The notes under the pieces: model-generated
Told to the model about the DNA's origin: nothing
The model's database searches: none
Seen by the model: only the letters and a program-made list of their open reading frames with translations
Part shown: positions 35,837-44,221 of the stretch, in pieces
Layout: each line of letters opens with the position of its first letter
How positions within the stretch are numbered: position 1 is the first letter of the stretch
Program-made: the position numbers and the translations under genes
NCBI GenBank assembly: GCA_023390655.1
Contig: JAEWCL010000007.1
Span: forward strand, 1 to 64,000
Length of the DNA: 64,000 nt
Source: Bacillota bacterium
Lineage (GTDB): Bacteria > Bacillota > Clostridia > Christensenellales > CAG-138
Reading direction: 5' to 3'

Positions 35837-35877
35837 GTTGTCTGCAAATACTTCTATTATCGAAAGGGGCGTGGCGG

Positions 35878-37476
35878 ATGAAGAAATCCCTGTTGGAAAA
35901 ACTGCGCTTTGATGAAGCGGAGCATGAATTTGAGCTTTTGGAGACCGAGTCCGGAAATCCAGGGTTTTTTGGCGGCTGGTCCGATCGGGAGACGGCGGAG
36001 AACGCCGCTGCCCCGGAGCCGCCGCCAAGCGCCTCAGTAGAGGAAAATGAACAACGGTTGCGGCAGGAATACCGTGTGGATATCAACCCCGATATCCTCT
36101 TGCGCCGCTTTATGCTCGGCGGCAAAATCCTTGCACTGACCGCATGCATCAACGGCATGGCGGACGGCAGCCAGATCAATGATTTTATCCTGCGGCAGGG
36201 GATGGCGCCGGGCTGCATGGACGGCGCGGGGGCTGCGCTTGCGCAGTTTGCGGTGGACCATGTGTTTGCGCAGCAGGAGGCGGCGCTCTCAAACGATTGG
36301 GCGGAGGTCAAAAAGGCCATCAGCGAAGGACGGACCGCCGTCTTTTTAGAGGGGGACGCGCAGACCGTATTGATGGATACCCGCGGGTTTGAACGGCGCA
36401 GCGTGGGCACCCCGCAGAATGAAAAAGTAATCCGCGGCCCGCAGGAAGGGTTCACCGAAAATATTCGCACCAATATTACGCTGCTGCGGCGCATCATCAA
36501 GACCGATGATTTCATCTGCGAGTTTCAGAATGCGGGCGGCAAAAACAATGTTGTTCTTGTCATCGCCTACCGGGAAAGCGTCGTGAACCCGAGGTTGCTT
36601 GCGGAGGTCAAGCGCAAGCTGCAGGATGTTGACACGCACATGATATTAAACGACGGCACGCTTGAGCAGCTGACGGAACGCTATCCGCTTTCTCCGCTGC
36701 CGCAGGTATTGAATACTGAGCGCCCGGACCGCGTGGCGGCGCACATCATGCAGGGCCATGTGGCGGTGCTGTGTGAAGGGAGCCCTTCCGCAAACATCAT
36801 GCCGGCAACGCTGTTTTCCCTGATGGCGACGCCTGAGGATTCCTATATGAGGAGACCGCTTGGGAGCGTATTGCGGGTGGTGCGCTATATCGGCGCGGCG
36901 CTAAGCGTGTTGTTGCCCGGCTACTTTATCGCAATCGCACTCTATCATCAGGGCATGATGTCCACAGAGGTCATCAGCACCATCATCGCTTCGCGCCAGA
37001 TGGTGTTTTTGCCATTGCCGATCGAAATGATCTTTCTATTATGGGTGTTTCAGCTCCTGCGTGAGGCGGGCATCCGGGTTCCCGGCAGCGTTGGGCATGC
37101 CATCGGCATTATCGGCGGCCTGATTTTAGGGCAGGCGGCGGTCGCGGCCAATATGGTCAGTACGGTTGTCTTAATCATTGTGGCGCTTGCGGGTATGGGA
37201 AACTTTACAATCCCCGATTATTCCACGCAGATCGCCGCGGAGTATTTTAGAACGATTCTGGTGTTGCTCGGATGGGCGGGCGGGCTGCTTGGGCTGTTGA
37301 CAGGCATCGTGCTGACTGCGGCGTGGATGGCCTCCCTAAAATCCTATGGCGTGCCGTTCTTAACGCCCGTCGCGCCCAAAACGTACAGCATCCGTCCGGC
37401 AATCCTGCGCGGGCCGATTACCCAGCGTGGGCGTTCCTCGGATTATATGAACACGCGGGAGGGGGGAACCAAGTGA
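35878..37476 (+). CDS. Spore germination receptor A subunit (GerA/GerKA family)
   Basis: The 532-residue protein has the GerA family layout: a hydrophilic N-terminal region (about residues 1-290) with YRVDINPDILLRRFMLGGK and the conserved EGDAQTVLMDTRGFERRSV. A membrane domain of about five helices follows (about 330-510), with the motif RPLGSVLRVVRYIGA and PEDSYMRR at its entry. It forms the germinant receptor in the inner spore membrane with the B and C subunits encoded next. An extra charged and Pro-rich stretch occupies residues 20-60. The start has GAAAGGGGCG upstream, and the gene overlaps the B subunit start. Confidence 0.95.
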   Translation: MKKSLLEKLRFDEAEHEFELLETESGNPGFFGGWSDRETAENAAAPEPPPSASVEENEQRLRQEYRVDINPDILLRRFMLGGKILALTACINGMADGSQINDFILRQGMAPGCMDGAGAALAQFAVDHVFAQQEAALSNDWAEVKKAISEGRTAVFLEGDAQTVLMDTRGFERRSVGTPQNEKVIRGPQEGFTENIRTNITLLRRIIKTDDFICEFQNAGGKNNVVLVIAYRESVVNPRLLAEVKRKLQDVDTHMILNDGTLEQLTERYPLSPLPQVLNTERPDRVAAHIMQGHVAVLCEGSPSANIMPATLFSLMATPEDSYMRRPLGSVLRVVRYIGAALSVLLPGYFIAIALYHQGMMSTEVISTIIASRQMVFLPLPIEMIFLLWVFQLLREAGIRVPGSVGHAIGIIGGLILGQAAVAANMVSTVVLIIVALAGMGNFTIPDYSTQIAAEYFRTILVLLGWAGGLLGLLTGIVLTAAWMASLKSYGVPFLTPVAPKTYSIRPAILRGPITQRGRSSDYMNTREGGTK

Positions 37477-38585
37477 AACTGCGCCAGGGACGCATCGGTC
37501 GTCAGGAAACGTTAAGCGCCGCGGCGATTGCAACCGCCGCAAGCGGCATTTTTACAACAGACAACGGGGCGCTTTATGGAAAAGGAAACTCCGCTTATCT
37601 TTCTACCCCCTTTGCAGCGGCGCTTGCGCTGCTTGCATTCCTTCTGGTAGCGCGCGCTATGCAGAAGGCGGAAAAAGAAACGCTTTGGGAACTCCTGCAG
37701 CATGGATTTGGCGGCGTAATCGGGCGCGCCGCCGCACTGTTCTATACCATTGTGCTGGTATTTTGCGCCGCGGCGCTCCTCAGCCGATTTTCGTTGATGC
37801 TGGGCCGTTTTGTCTACCCTGACGCGTCTGAGTGGCAGGTGCTTGTCTATCCGCTTGCAGCTGCGTTTATACTTGCCTGGCTGGGGCTTGAAAGCCTGGG
37901 GAGAATCTCGCGCCTGTTTATATGGCTTGCGCTCCTTGCCATCGTCGCCGCTTTGGCGCTGGCAGCCTATAATTATGAACCGAGCAGGCTCGCGCCGTTT
38001 TTGGGCGATGGGTTTGACCATATGCTGCAAATGACATTGCGCAATACAGCGTTGTATCTGCCGGGCATGCTCACCCTTTTGATTGTTGCGCGCGGCGTAC
38101 ACGGCGTAACGGCAGCGAAGCGCGCGGGCTATGGCGCAGGCATCGCGGCGGGCGTCATAGGCTCGCTGTGTCAGATTTGCCTTGGGATGACGTATTCCTA
38201 TCAGGATCTGGCGCTCATGCACTCGCCGATGTACCGGCTGACCATGAACTTCCGCTCCGGCGGCTACTATCCTACGCTTGACTTGCTGCTGTTGATGGGA
38301 TGGATGCTTTCCGGCATCATCGCATCGGGCGTGTACCTCTACGCGGCTGCGCTTTTGTATGCGGAAGCCTTCTCGCAGGAGGACATCCGCCCTTGTGTGC
38401 TTGCGGCGGGTGCCGGTGCTGGTGCCGCGGCGATGCTGATGCATGTGGACAATGACGTTTTCAACGCCGTGGGCGTGTTCGTTTCCACCTACGGCTGGAT
38501 CGCGGTGGTGATACCGGTGCTGCTTGCATCCCTTTTTAGCGTCATTCGTAGCACAAACAAGCGGCAGAAGGAGGTAAACGCATGA
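37473..38585 (+). CDS. Spore germination receptor B subunit (GerB/GerKB family)
   Basis: The 370-residue integral membrane protein has about ten helices and belongs to the spore germination permease group of the APC superfamily (RIGRQETLSAAAIATAASGIF...; YPLAAAFILAWLGLESLGRISRLF). B subunits are thought to bind the germinant. GTG 37473 overlaps the A-subunit stop by 4 nt and is preceded by GGGAGGGGGG, so I prefer it over earlier in-frame starts that would lie inside the A gene. The C-subunit start overlaps its own stop by 4 nt, giving tight translational coupling. Confidence 0.92.
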   Translation: MKLRQGRIGRQETLSAAAIATAASGIFTTDNGALYGKGNSAYLSTPFAAALALLAFLLVARAMQKAEKETLWELLQHGFGGVIGRAAALFYTIVLVFCAAALLSRFSLMLGRFVYPDASEWQVLVYPLAAAFILAWLGLESLGRISRLFIWLALLAIVAALALAAYNYEPSRLAPFLGDGFDHMLQMTLRNTALYLPGMLTLLIVARGVHGVTAAKRAGYGAGIAAGVIGSLCQICLGMTYSYQDLALMHSPMYRLTMNFRSGGYYPTLDLLLLMGWMLSGIIASGVYLYAAALLYAEAFSQEDIRPCVLAAGAGAGAAAMLMHVDNDVFNAVGVFVSTYGWIAVVIPVLLASLFSVIRSTNKRQKEVNA

Positions 38586-39925
38586 AACGCCGTTATAGAG
38601 CCATCCGTTTGATTGTGCTGTTATGCCTTGGCTGCATGGCATGTTCAGGCTGCATGGGCGCGAGGAGCCCGGATGAGTACGGATACGCCCTGATTATCGG
38701 CATCGACAAGGGCAAAGAAAAGCCCTATTTTGTCAGCATGCTGCTCCAGCGCGGCAATGGGGACAACCAGAGCTCCGAGGGCGCAATGGCGGCGCTTGTG
38801 GGGGTGGAGTGCGATGATCTTTTTGAAGCGGTAGAGGTTATCGAATCCGGCCTGCCGTTTTCCTTAAGCCTTGCGCGCACAACGGCGATCGTATTCAGCG
38901 GGGAAGTGGCGCGTGGGCCGCTATTAGAAGGGTTTCTTTCCGCGTCGCTTGGCTCTCTGCATATCCGCTATTTTGCGAACCTGATTGTTGCGGGAGGGAG
39001 GGCGCAGGACTATCTGAGCGGGCTGCAGAGCGAAATCAATCCGAATATCGCAAAGCTCCAGTACAATTTTGTTGAATACAAAGAGGAGACGGGGATGGTG
39101 CCCGTCATTACGCTCACGCAGTTTTATGACCGCGCCTGGAGCAAGACAGGCGATGTGGTGCTGCCGCTGGGCGGATTTGAAAAACGAAATACCGGCGGAG
39201 AGCAGGAAGGCAAAAAGGCAAAGGAAGAAGGCGGAAAAGAGCAGGATACGCCCATGAAGCCGGAAGAAGCCGAAGAACCGCCAAAGGCGGACGCAGAAAA
39301 AGAAGAGAAGGAAAAGAGCGAAAAGAAGGAGGACGCGCCCGAACCTTTGCTTGTGGATGCGTTGGGTTCAACGCAGGACTTGCCGGGCCAGACCGGGAGG
39401 CTTGGCGGCCTTGAAGCAGGCATGATGGGGAGCGCGCTTTTTCGCGGGACACAGCTCAAGGGCTTTTTAAACGGCCCCAATACGCAGTTCCTGCTGATGG
39501 TCAGGGGGGAATTTAACAACGGCAGAATCCAGCTCAAGGATAAGGACGGGAAGAACATCAGCATACTCCTTACAAAAAAAGGAGCGCCTGAGATTTCGCT
39601 TTCTCTGGGAAAGGAAAACAAGGTGGTATGCAAGGTTTCCGTCTATGCATCCGTGGAGCAGCCGGCGGCTGTGGCCGGGGTGGATAAGGAAGCCGTAAAG
39701 CGCGATATCGAAGCATATCTTGAAAGCGGCATGCAGAGGGTATTTCTTGCATGCCAGCGGCTTGGGTGCGACTCGTTTGCGCTTGGGGCGCATGCCGTAA
39801 AGCAGTTTATGGATACGGAGAAATGGGAAGCGTATGATTTCTTTGCAGCATACGCCGATATGCAGGCAGAGTTTGAAGTGACGGCGTTTCTGGAATATAA
39901 CCCCACAGGATCACGGGTGGAATAA
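38582..39925 (+). CDS. Spore germination receptor C subunit (GerC/GerKC family lipoprotein)
   Basis: The 447-residue protein has a lipoprotein signal (LIVLLCLGCMACSGC), then the GerC N-terminal domain (YGYALIIGIDKGKEKPYFVSMLLQ; GLPFSLSLARTTAIVFSGEVARG) and a C-terminal domain (AVKRDIEAYLESGMQRVFLACQRLGCDSFALGAHAVKQF). Between them lies an insertion of about 70 residues made almost only of Lys, Glu, Asp, Pro and Gly (about 200-265), absent from typical GerC proteins. It should sit on the outer face of the inner spore membrane. It overlaps the B gene by 4 nt and precedes a small two-helix protein. Confidence 0.92.
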   Translation: MKRRYRAIRLIVLLCLGCMACSGCMGARSPDEYGYALIIGIDKGKEKPYFVSMLLQRGNGDNQSSEGAMAALVGVECDDLFEAVEVIESGLPFSLSLARTTAIVFSGEVARGPLLEGFLSASLGSLHIRYFANLIVAGGRAQDYLSGLQSEINPNIAKLQYNFVEYKEETGMVPVITLTQFYDRAWSKTGDVVLPLGGFEKRNTGGEQEGKKAKEEGGKEQDTPMKPEEAEEPPKADAEKEEKEKSEKKEDAPEPLLVDALGSTQDLPGQTGRLGGLEAGMMGSALFRGTQLKGFLNGPNTQFLLMVRGEFNNGRIQLKDKDGKNISILLTKKGAPEISLSLGKENKVVCKVSVYASVEQPAAVAGVDKEAVKRDIEAYLESGMQRVFLACQRLGCDSFALGAHAVKQFMDTEKWEAYDFFAAYADMQAEFEVTAFLEYNPTGSRVE

Positions 39926-39945
39926 CACAAAAGAAAGGAATGCCC

Positions 39946-40107
39946 ATGTTGCTGTTTGTTGCATTTGAAGCGGCCGCAGTGCTCTACAGCGGCGCGTATA
40001 TCGTTCATTGCAGGAAAAAGAAAAAAACGCTTGGCGCGTTTGGCGCATGGCTGATGGCGCTATCGTCCCTTGCAATGGGCGCGCTGCTTGCCATATTTGT
40101 GGTTTAA
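39946..40107 (+). CDS. Small two-helix membrane protein, probable germinant receptor D subunit
   Basis: The 53-residue product has two hydrophobic helices (MLLFVAFEAAAVLYSGAYIV and WLMALSSLAMGALLAIFVV) joined by a basic loop (HCRKKKKTLG). Small two-helix D proteins are known to be encoded with ger A-B-C operons in Bacillus and to modulate germination; size, topology and position here fit that group. The start ATG 39946 has AAAGGA 6 nt upstream; ATG 39940 is possible. It lies 20 nt after the C-subunit gene, and its stop overlaps the stop of a convergent DUF3006 gene by 4 nt. Function is inferred from context. Confidence 0.7.
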   Translation: MLLFVAFEAAAVLYSGAYIVHCRKKKKTLGAFGAWLMALSSLAMGALLAIFVV

Positions 40108-40325
40108 TCGTGATTGCGGGAGAACAGCGCGTTCATCTTTGTACGGATGCGCTGTTTTGCAGCGGCGGTCTTTTCAGCGTTTGGCACAAACATGGTTTCC
40201 CAGCTGTCCAATGCATCGCCTTCCTGCGCGCCCGGCGCGATCAGATGGCGGGCAATATGCAAAAGTGTACCGTCCTCCAGCTCGCAAACGGCATATTCCC
40301 CTTCAAAGCGGTCAAGAACCAGCAT
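40104..40325 (-). CDS. DUF3006 domain-containing protein
   Basis: The 73-residue protein opens MLVLDRFEGEYAVCELEDG, the DUF3006 hallmark, and ends in a helical, basic tail (AAAKQRIRTKMNALF). The family is small, soluble and of unknown function; in other genomes it often accompanies ComEC-like or metallo-beta-lactamase genes, which are not seen here. ATG 40325 follows GGAGGG by 8 nt; TTG 40328 is adjacent and could also be used. The gene converges on the germination operon. Confidence 0.85.
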   Translation of the reverse strand: MLVLDRFEGEYAVCELEDGTLLHIARHLIAPGAQEGDALDSWETMFVPNAEKTAAAKQRIRTKMNALFSRNHD

Positions 40326-40405
40326 CAAAGCACCCTCCGGTATTTCATATAAGTATTATACAGCGTCTATATGGGAATTGAAGGCATGAATTTCAATATT
40401 TAGTT

Positions 40406-40446
40406 CGTCGAAAACTGTCGAGATTCCTCTAATCTTATGGTATATT
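40406..40446 (+). promoter_or_regulatory. Tandem Spo0A-like boxes and -10 element
   Basis: CGTCGAA (40406-40412) and TGTCGAG (40416-40422) start exactly 10 bp apart, one helical turn, as tandem 0A boxes do. TATATT at 40441-40446 follows the second box after 18 nt, so that box overlaps the -35 position, the arrangement known for Spo0A-activated SigA promoters. Neither box is a perfect match to TGTCGAA. The first start codon is at 40501. Confidence 0.5.
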
Positions 40447-40500
40447 TAGAATATGGAACCAGACCCACATTCTTGAGTGCAGTGGCAGGAGCGTGATATA

Positions 40501-40704
40501 ATGAAAAAAAGGACTGAGATGATACAGGGTATTCCCGTTGAAATCCCCACGCTTGACGAGGTTGGCGAAGCGGAACGCGTCCGCTTGGGCGAGCTTGCAT
40601 TGCACGAGTACGAAACGACAGGAACGCTCACAAGCGAAGCGCTGCAGAAAGCCAATGCAGCGTTTTGTGAAATGGCCCCCTTGTATATGCAAAAGGACGA
40701 ATAA
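40501..40704 (+). CDS. Hypothetical small acidic protein (67 aa)
   Basis: The protein starts at ATG 40501 (MKKRTEMIQGIPVEIPTL), about 10 nt after GCAGGAG. It is soluble, acidic and predicted mostly helical (VRLGELALHEYETTG; LTSEALQKANAAFCEMAPLYMQKDE). I do not recognise the family. It lies 31 nt before the PAS-PP2C phosphatase gene and shares the Spo0A-like promoter, so it may be a partner or target of the phosphatase; that is inference from position only. Confidence 0.6.
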   Translation: MKKRTEMIQGIPVEIPTLDEVGEAERVRLGELALHEYETTGTLTSEALQKANAAFCEMAPLYMQKDE

Positions 40705-40735
40705 CACATCTCAAGTCGCCGTACGGAGGAGAACA

Positions 40736-41818
40736 ATGCTTCGATCAAGCGCGCAGGTCCTGCTGGGGGTAATGGACGCGATGCAGGATATGTTGCGCGT
40801 ATTGGACACTTCCCAGCGCGTTGTTTTAGTAAACCGCAGTTATGAAGAACAGTTCGGCATGCAGGAAGGACGCCCTTGCAATGAAATGTTTTGTGTGGGC
40901 GGTACCTGCAGGCTTTGCATTTCCCAAAAAGCGATTTTAACAGGCAAAAGCCAGCAAAAGAACAGGAGATTCCACGGGCGGACGTACCATGTCAACGCGT
41001 CCCCGCTGTATGACGCGCAAGGAAACCCGATCGGCACAGTGGAAGTATTTCGGGATATCACCGAGCAAGTCCGCCAGCGGGACGCTTTGCGTGCGCAGAA
41101 TAAACGCCTGTTGCGCGAAGCAAATCTCGCCGCGCGCATGCAGCGCGCGCTGTTCTTGCCGCGCGAGCAGATAGACCCCCGCGTCACGGTCCATTCCAGA
41201 TATCTTCCCGCAAGCAGCCTTGGCGGGGATATGTTCGGCTGCTTCAGGCAGAAGGACGGGAACATCATCCTTTATGTGGCGGATGTTTCAGGCCATGGAA
41301 TGGCGGCGGCCATGATTACCCTTCTTCTTGCAAATGTGCTTAGAAGCGCGCGGGAACAAAGTCCTGTGGCGCTTTTGCATACCGCGCGGGAAGCGTTTTT
41401 GAACATGGTACCGGATGATCAGCTTTATGTCGCGATGTTTGTGGCGATGCTGGACCCTGAGCACGGGACGCTCACCTGGGCAAACGCGGGGCTCAATGCC
41501 GTTCCGCTGCTTTATGAAGAAGGCGGCATGCTCAGCTATTTGTATGCCCCTTCCTTGCCGGTCTCCAACTGGGGAGAGGGGATTTATCAGGAGCATACGA
41601 TGCGTATCGGTCCCTGCGCGAGGTTGCTTTTGTATACGGATGGCCTTTTGGACCACCGCAGCAGCCGCATGACGGAGGAAGAACTTGAACGGAGGATGCA
41701 GCGGCACAGCGGCGAGGAGCTGCTCCATTTCCTTGAAAAACAGGTGCTTACCAACCATGAGGATGATGTCTGCGTGCTGCATGTTGCGTATGAGAGGATG
41801 CCCGCAACAAATGAATAA
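40736..41818 (+). CDS. PAS domain PP2C-type (SpoIIE-like) serine/threonine phosphatase
   Basis: The 360-residue protein has an N-terminal PAS domain (about residues 10-120) containing a cysteine cluster (CNEMFCVGGTCRLC), a short coiled coil (QVRQRDALRAQNKRLLREANLAARMQRALF), and a C-terminal SpoIIE/RsbU-type PP2C domain (about 155-350). That domain has the metal-binding acidic residues in SLGGDMFGCF and LYVADVSGHGMAAAM, then YTDGLLDHR and HEDDVCVLHV. Such phosphatases act on anti-anti-sigma factors. There are no membrane helices, so it resembles RsbP/RsbU more than SpoIIE itself. ATG 40736 follows GGAGGAGAACA. The Spo0A-like promoter upstream suggests expression at sporulation onset. Confidence 0.92.
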   Translation: MLRSSAQVLLGVMDAMQDMLRVLDTSQRVVLVNRSYEEQFGMQEGRPCNEMFCVGGTCRLCISQKAILTGKSQQKNRRFHGRTYHVNASPLYDAQGNPIGTVEVFRDITEQVRQRDALRAQNKRLLREANLAARMQRALFLPREQIDPRVTVHSRYLPASSLGGDMFGCFRQKDGNIILYVADVSGHGMAAAMITLLLANVLRSAREQSPVALLHTAREAFLNMVPDDQLYVAMFVAMLDPEHGTLTWANAGLNAVPLLYEEGGMLSYLYAPSLPVSNWGEGIYQEHTMRIGPCARLLLYTDGLLDHRSSRMTEEELERRMQRHSGEELLHFLEKQVLTNHEDDVCVLHVAYERMPATNE

Positions 41819-41875
41819 AGCTTTAAAATTGTGGGCATAGGGGAATGACAGCTTTCAAAAAGGGAATACATGCAG

Positions 41876-41924
41876 TATAATATTCACATGCGTTTACAAT
41901 AACAGCAGAATATGCGTGTTATTG
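41876..41924 (+). promoter_or_regulatory. -10 element and leader hairpin upstream of cdaA
   Basis: TATAAT at 41876-41881 is a consensus -10; the -35 (TTTCAA, 41853-41858) is weak. A perfect 8-bp stem CAATAACA (41898-41905) and TGTTATTG (41917-41924) with an 11-nt loop begins just after the likely transcription start. The SD and cdaA start follow about 40 nt later. Confidence 0.5.
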
Positions 41925-41977
41925 CCGTGTGCGGAAACCTTGTGTATACGGCGCAAGTAGCCTGAGGGGGTGCGGCT

Positions 41978-42826
41978 ATGTCCTATGACGAAATCGTAAA
42001 TGCCATTGCCAGCGGCTTTGGCCAGTTTTCGTTTGGGGACGCGCTGGACATCATCCTCATTGCATGGCTGCTGTATAAGCTCATTGTCTGGACGAAGAAG
42101 ACCCGGGCATATCAGGTATTAAAGGGCTTTGGATTTCTCGTTGGCGCTTATTTTCTCAGTCAGATTCTGGCGCTGCATACGCTTAGTTTCCTGCTTGGCT
42201 CCGTGGTGCAGGCGGGAATTGTGGTTGTAGTCATTTTGTTCCAGCCGGAAATCCGGCGCGCGTTTGAGCATATTGGCCGCGGCAGCATATTTGATAAAAA
42301 CGTGTTTACGGCGTTTGCGTCCAGTCCCAATGAAATTGTGCGTGAGCTCCATAAAGCGGTCATGAGCATGGCGCGCCGCCGTGTTGGTGCGCTGATTGTG
42401 CTCGAACAGACGGTGGCTCTGGGCGATATTATCGCAACCGGTACGCGGATTGAAGGCGTGATCTCAAGCCCGCTCTTAGAAAATATTTTTGAACCCAACA
42501 CCCCGCTGCATGACGGCGCGGTGATCGTAAGGAACGATACTATTGTGGCCGCCGGATGTTTTTTACCCCTTTCCGATGATGTGGACGTCGCGCGCGAGCT
42601 TGGCACGCGCCACAGGGCGGCGTTGGGTATTTCCGGCGTATCGGACAGCGTGACGCTTGTGGTATCGGAAGAAACGGGGATCATTTCTGTAGCGCAGGAC
42701 GGGAAACTGATGCGCTATATCGACTCCAAGGCGTTGAAAGACCTCCTGGAGGGAATTTATATGAAAGAACGCGGTAACGCCTTCTCTTTGTTCGTGCGGA
42801 GGACCAAGAATGGAAAGAGAGAATGA
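41978..42826 (+). CDS. cdaA: Diadenylate cyclase CdaA
   Basis: CdaA makes cyclic di-AMP from two ATP at the membrane. The 282-residue protein has three N-terminal membrane helices (about residues 15-90) and a DAC domain with both catalytic motifs: DGA in LHDGAVIVRND and RHR in LGTRHRAALGIS. The second messenger controls potassium, turgor and wall homeostasis. The start follows CTGAGGGGGTG. The gene overlaps the start of the cdaR gene by 17 nt, the usual pairing. Confidence 0.97.
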   Translation: MSYDEIVNAIASGFGQFSFGDALDIILIAWLLYKLIVWTKKTRAYQVLKGFGFLVGAYFLSQILALHTLSFLLGSVVQAGIVVVVILFQPEIRRAFEHIGRGSIFDKNVFTAFASSPNEIVRELHKAVMSMARRRVGALIVLEQTVALGDIIATGTRIEGVISSPLLENIFEPNTPLHDGAVIVRNDTIVAAGCFLPLSDDVDVARELGTRHRAALGISGVSDSVTLVVSEETGIISVAQDGKLMRYIDSKALKDLLEGIYMKERGNAFSLFVRRTKNGKRE

Positions 42827-44111
42827 GCCCAGGAAGATCGGGACATTTTTCAAAAATCTATTCCTGAAAAATATCAGCATCAAGATCATTGCCGCGGTGT
42901 TTGCAACCGTTCTCTGGGGCGTTGTGCTTACGGTGCAAAATCCCAACCGCGTTAAGGTGATTGAAAACGTTCCGGTCAGCTTTGAAGGGACGTATGATCT
43001 CATAAACCGCAATCTTGTGGTGCGGGGAAACCCGCTTGCTGATCTTGGCGGCGTGACAGTGCGCGTGAGCACGCCCATCACAAACTATATGAATTTGAAC
43101 GCCGATCAAATCAGCGCGTATGTCAGCCTCAATCGAATTACCGCCCCCGATATATATCAATTGCAGGTCAACGCCGATGTGATCGGACGCCCGGCGGATA
43201 CCACTGTGGAAAGCAGTGCGCCGGAAAAAATCACGGTGGAAATTGATACGCTCATAGGCAAATCCGTTCCGGTGGAGGTGCGCTATTTGGGTTCTATTCC
43301 GGACGGCTATTGGGCAGGGGCAGATAAGGTGGAATTGAGCCGCTCGTATGTTGATATCAGGGGCCCCAAGCAGGATGTGGACCGCGTAACGAAGGCGATC
43401 TGCTATATTCAGCTGACGGACCGCAGGCAAAGCTATAATGACGCTGTGACTGTAGTGCTGCTTGACGAGGCCGGGAAGGAAATGGATTCGAGCCTGTTTT
43501 TAGGCAGTATACCTTCCGTCACGGTAAAGATGCCGGTTTATCCGAAAAAAACTGTGCCGATAGACATCATGGGCGCGCTGCTGGGCGCGGACAATCTGCC
43601 TGCAAATTATGAGCTGCTGTCGGCGGCGGCAACGCCTGCAACCGTGGATATTGTCGGTGATCAGACGGTACTTGACGGCATTACGTCCTTGGCGGTTCCC
43701 GGGCTTGATGTGGCGGGAGAGCGTGAATCCATCCATGAGAAGGCGCCCATTCTCGTTCCGGAGAACGTCATGGTATTGGGCGGCACGGCCGAGGTGGAAG
43801 TGTTTGTCGATATCCGCGAAAAGACGAACAAGAAATCCTTTGAGGCGGTGCCTATCGAAGCGCGGGAGCTCGGCAAAGGTCTCAAGGCCACCTTCAGCAA
43901 GGAAACAACGGATATCTCTGTAGAGGGGCGTATCAGCCTCGTGGACCTGCTGAGCCGGAACGATGTGCAGGCCTATGTGGACTTGAAAGGGTACAAGGAA
44001 GGCAACTATAATCTGTATGTGAATGTCTACCTCAATGACGATGAAACCACGCTGGAGCTGACTTCCGTTTCAAGCGTCGCGCTGATTCAGGTGACGATCT
44101 CCAAGGCGTGA
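42810..44111 (+). CDS. cdaR: YbbR-domain protein CdaR, regulator of CdaA
   Basis: The 433-residue protein has a short cytoplasmic N-terminus, one membrane helix (about residues 24-42) and an extracytoplasmic part built of about four YbbR repeats (each ending in motifs such as VRVSTPITNYMNL, VDIRGPKQDVDRV, VDIVGDQTVLDGI). CdaR binds CdaA and modulates c-di-AMP synthesis. In many Bacillota glmM follows; here a COG2509 flavoprotein gene comes next after a terminator. Both products likely sit together in the membrane. Confidence 0.95.
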   Translation: MERENEPRKIGTFFKNLFLKNISIKIIAAVFATVLWGVVLTVQNPNRVKVIENVPVSFEGTYDLINRNLVVRGNPLADLGGVTVRVSTPITNYMNLNADQISAYVSLNRITAPDIYQLQVNADVIGRPADTTVESSAPEKITVEIDTLIGKSVPVEVRYLGSIPDGYWAGADKVELSRSYVDIRGPKQDVDRVTKAICYIQLTDRRQSYNDAVTVVLLDEAGKEMDSSLFLGSIPSVTVKMPVYPKKTVPIDIMGALLGADNLPANYELLSAAATPATVDIVGDQTVLDGITSLAVPGLDVAGERESIHEKAPILVPENVMVLGGTAEVEVFVDIREKTNKKSFEAVPIEARELGKGLKATFSKETTDISVEGRISLVDLLSRNDVQAYVDLKGYKEGNYNLYVNVYLNDDETTLELTSVSSVALIQVTISKA

Positions 44112-44134
44112 AGGGAACGATTTGATGCGACAAC

Positions 44135-44161
44135 AGGCGCCGGAACAAACGGGCGCCTTTT
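44135..44161 (+). terminator. Terminator after cdaR
   Basis: AGGCGCC-ggaacaaacg-GGCGCCT followed by TTT, 24 nt beyond the cdaR stop. The stem is short but GC-rich. Confidence 0.75.
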
Positions 44162-44221
44162 GTATGCCTTTTGGAAAGACGACAGGATGCAGCTGAACCT
44201 GCGTTCGGGAAAGGGTAAACC

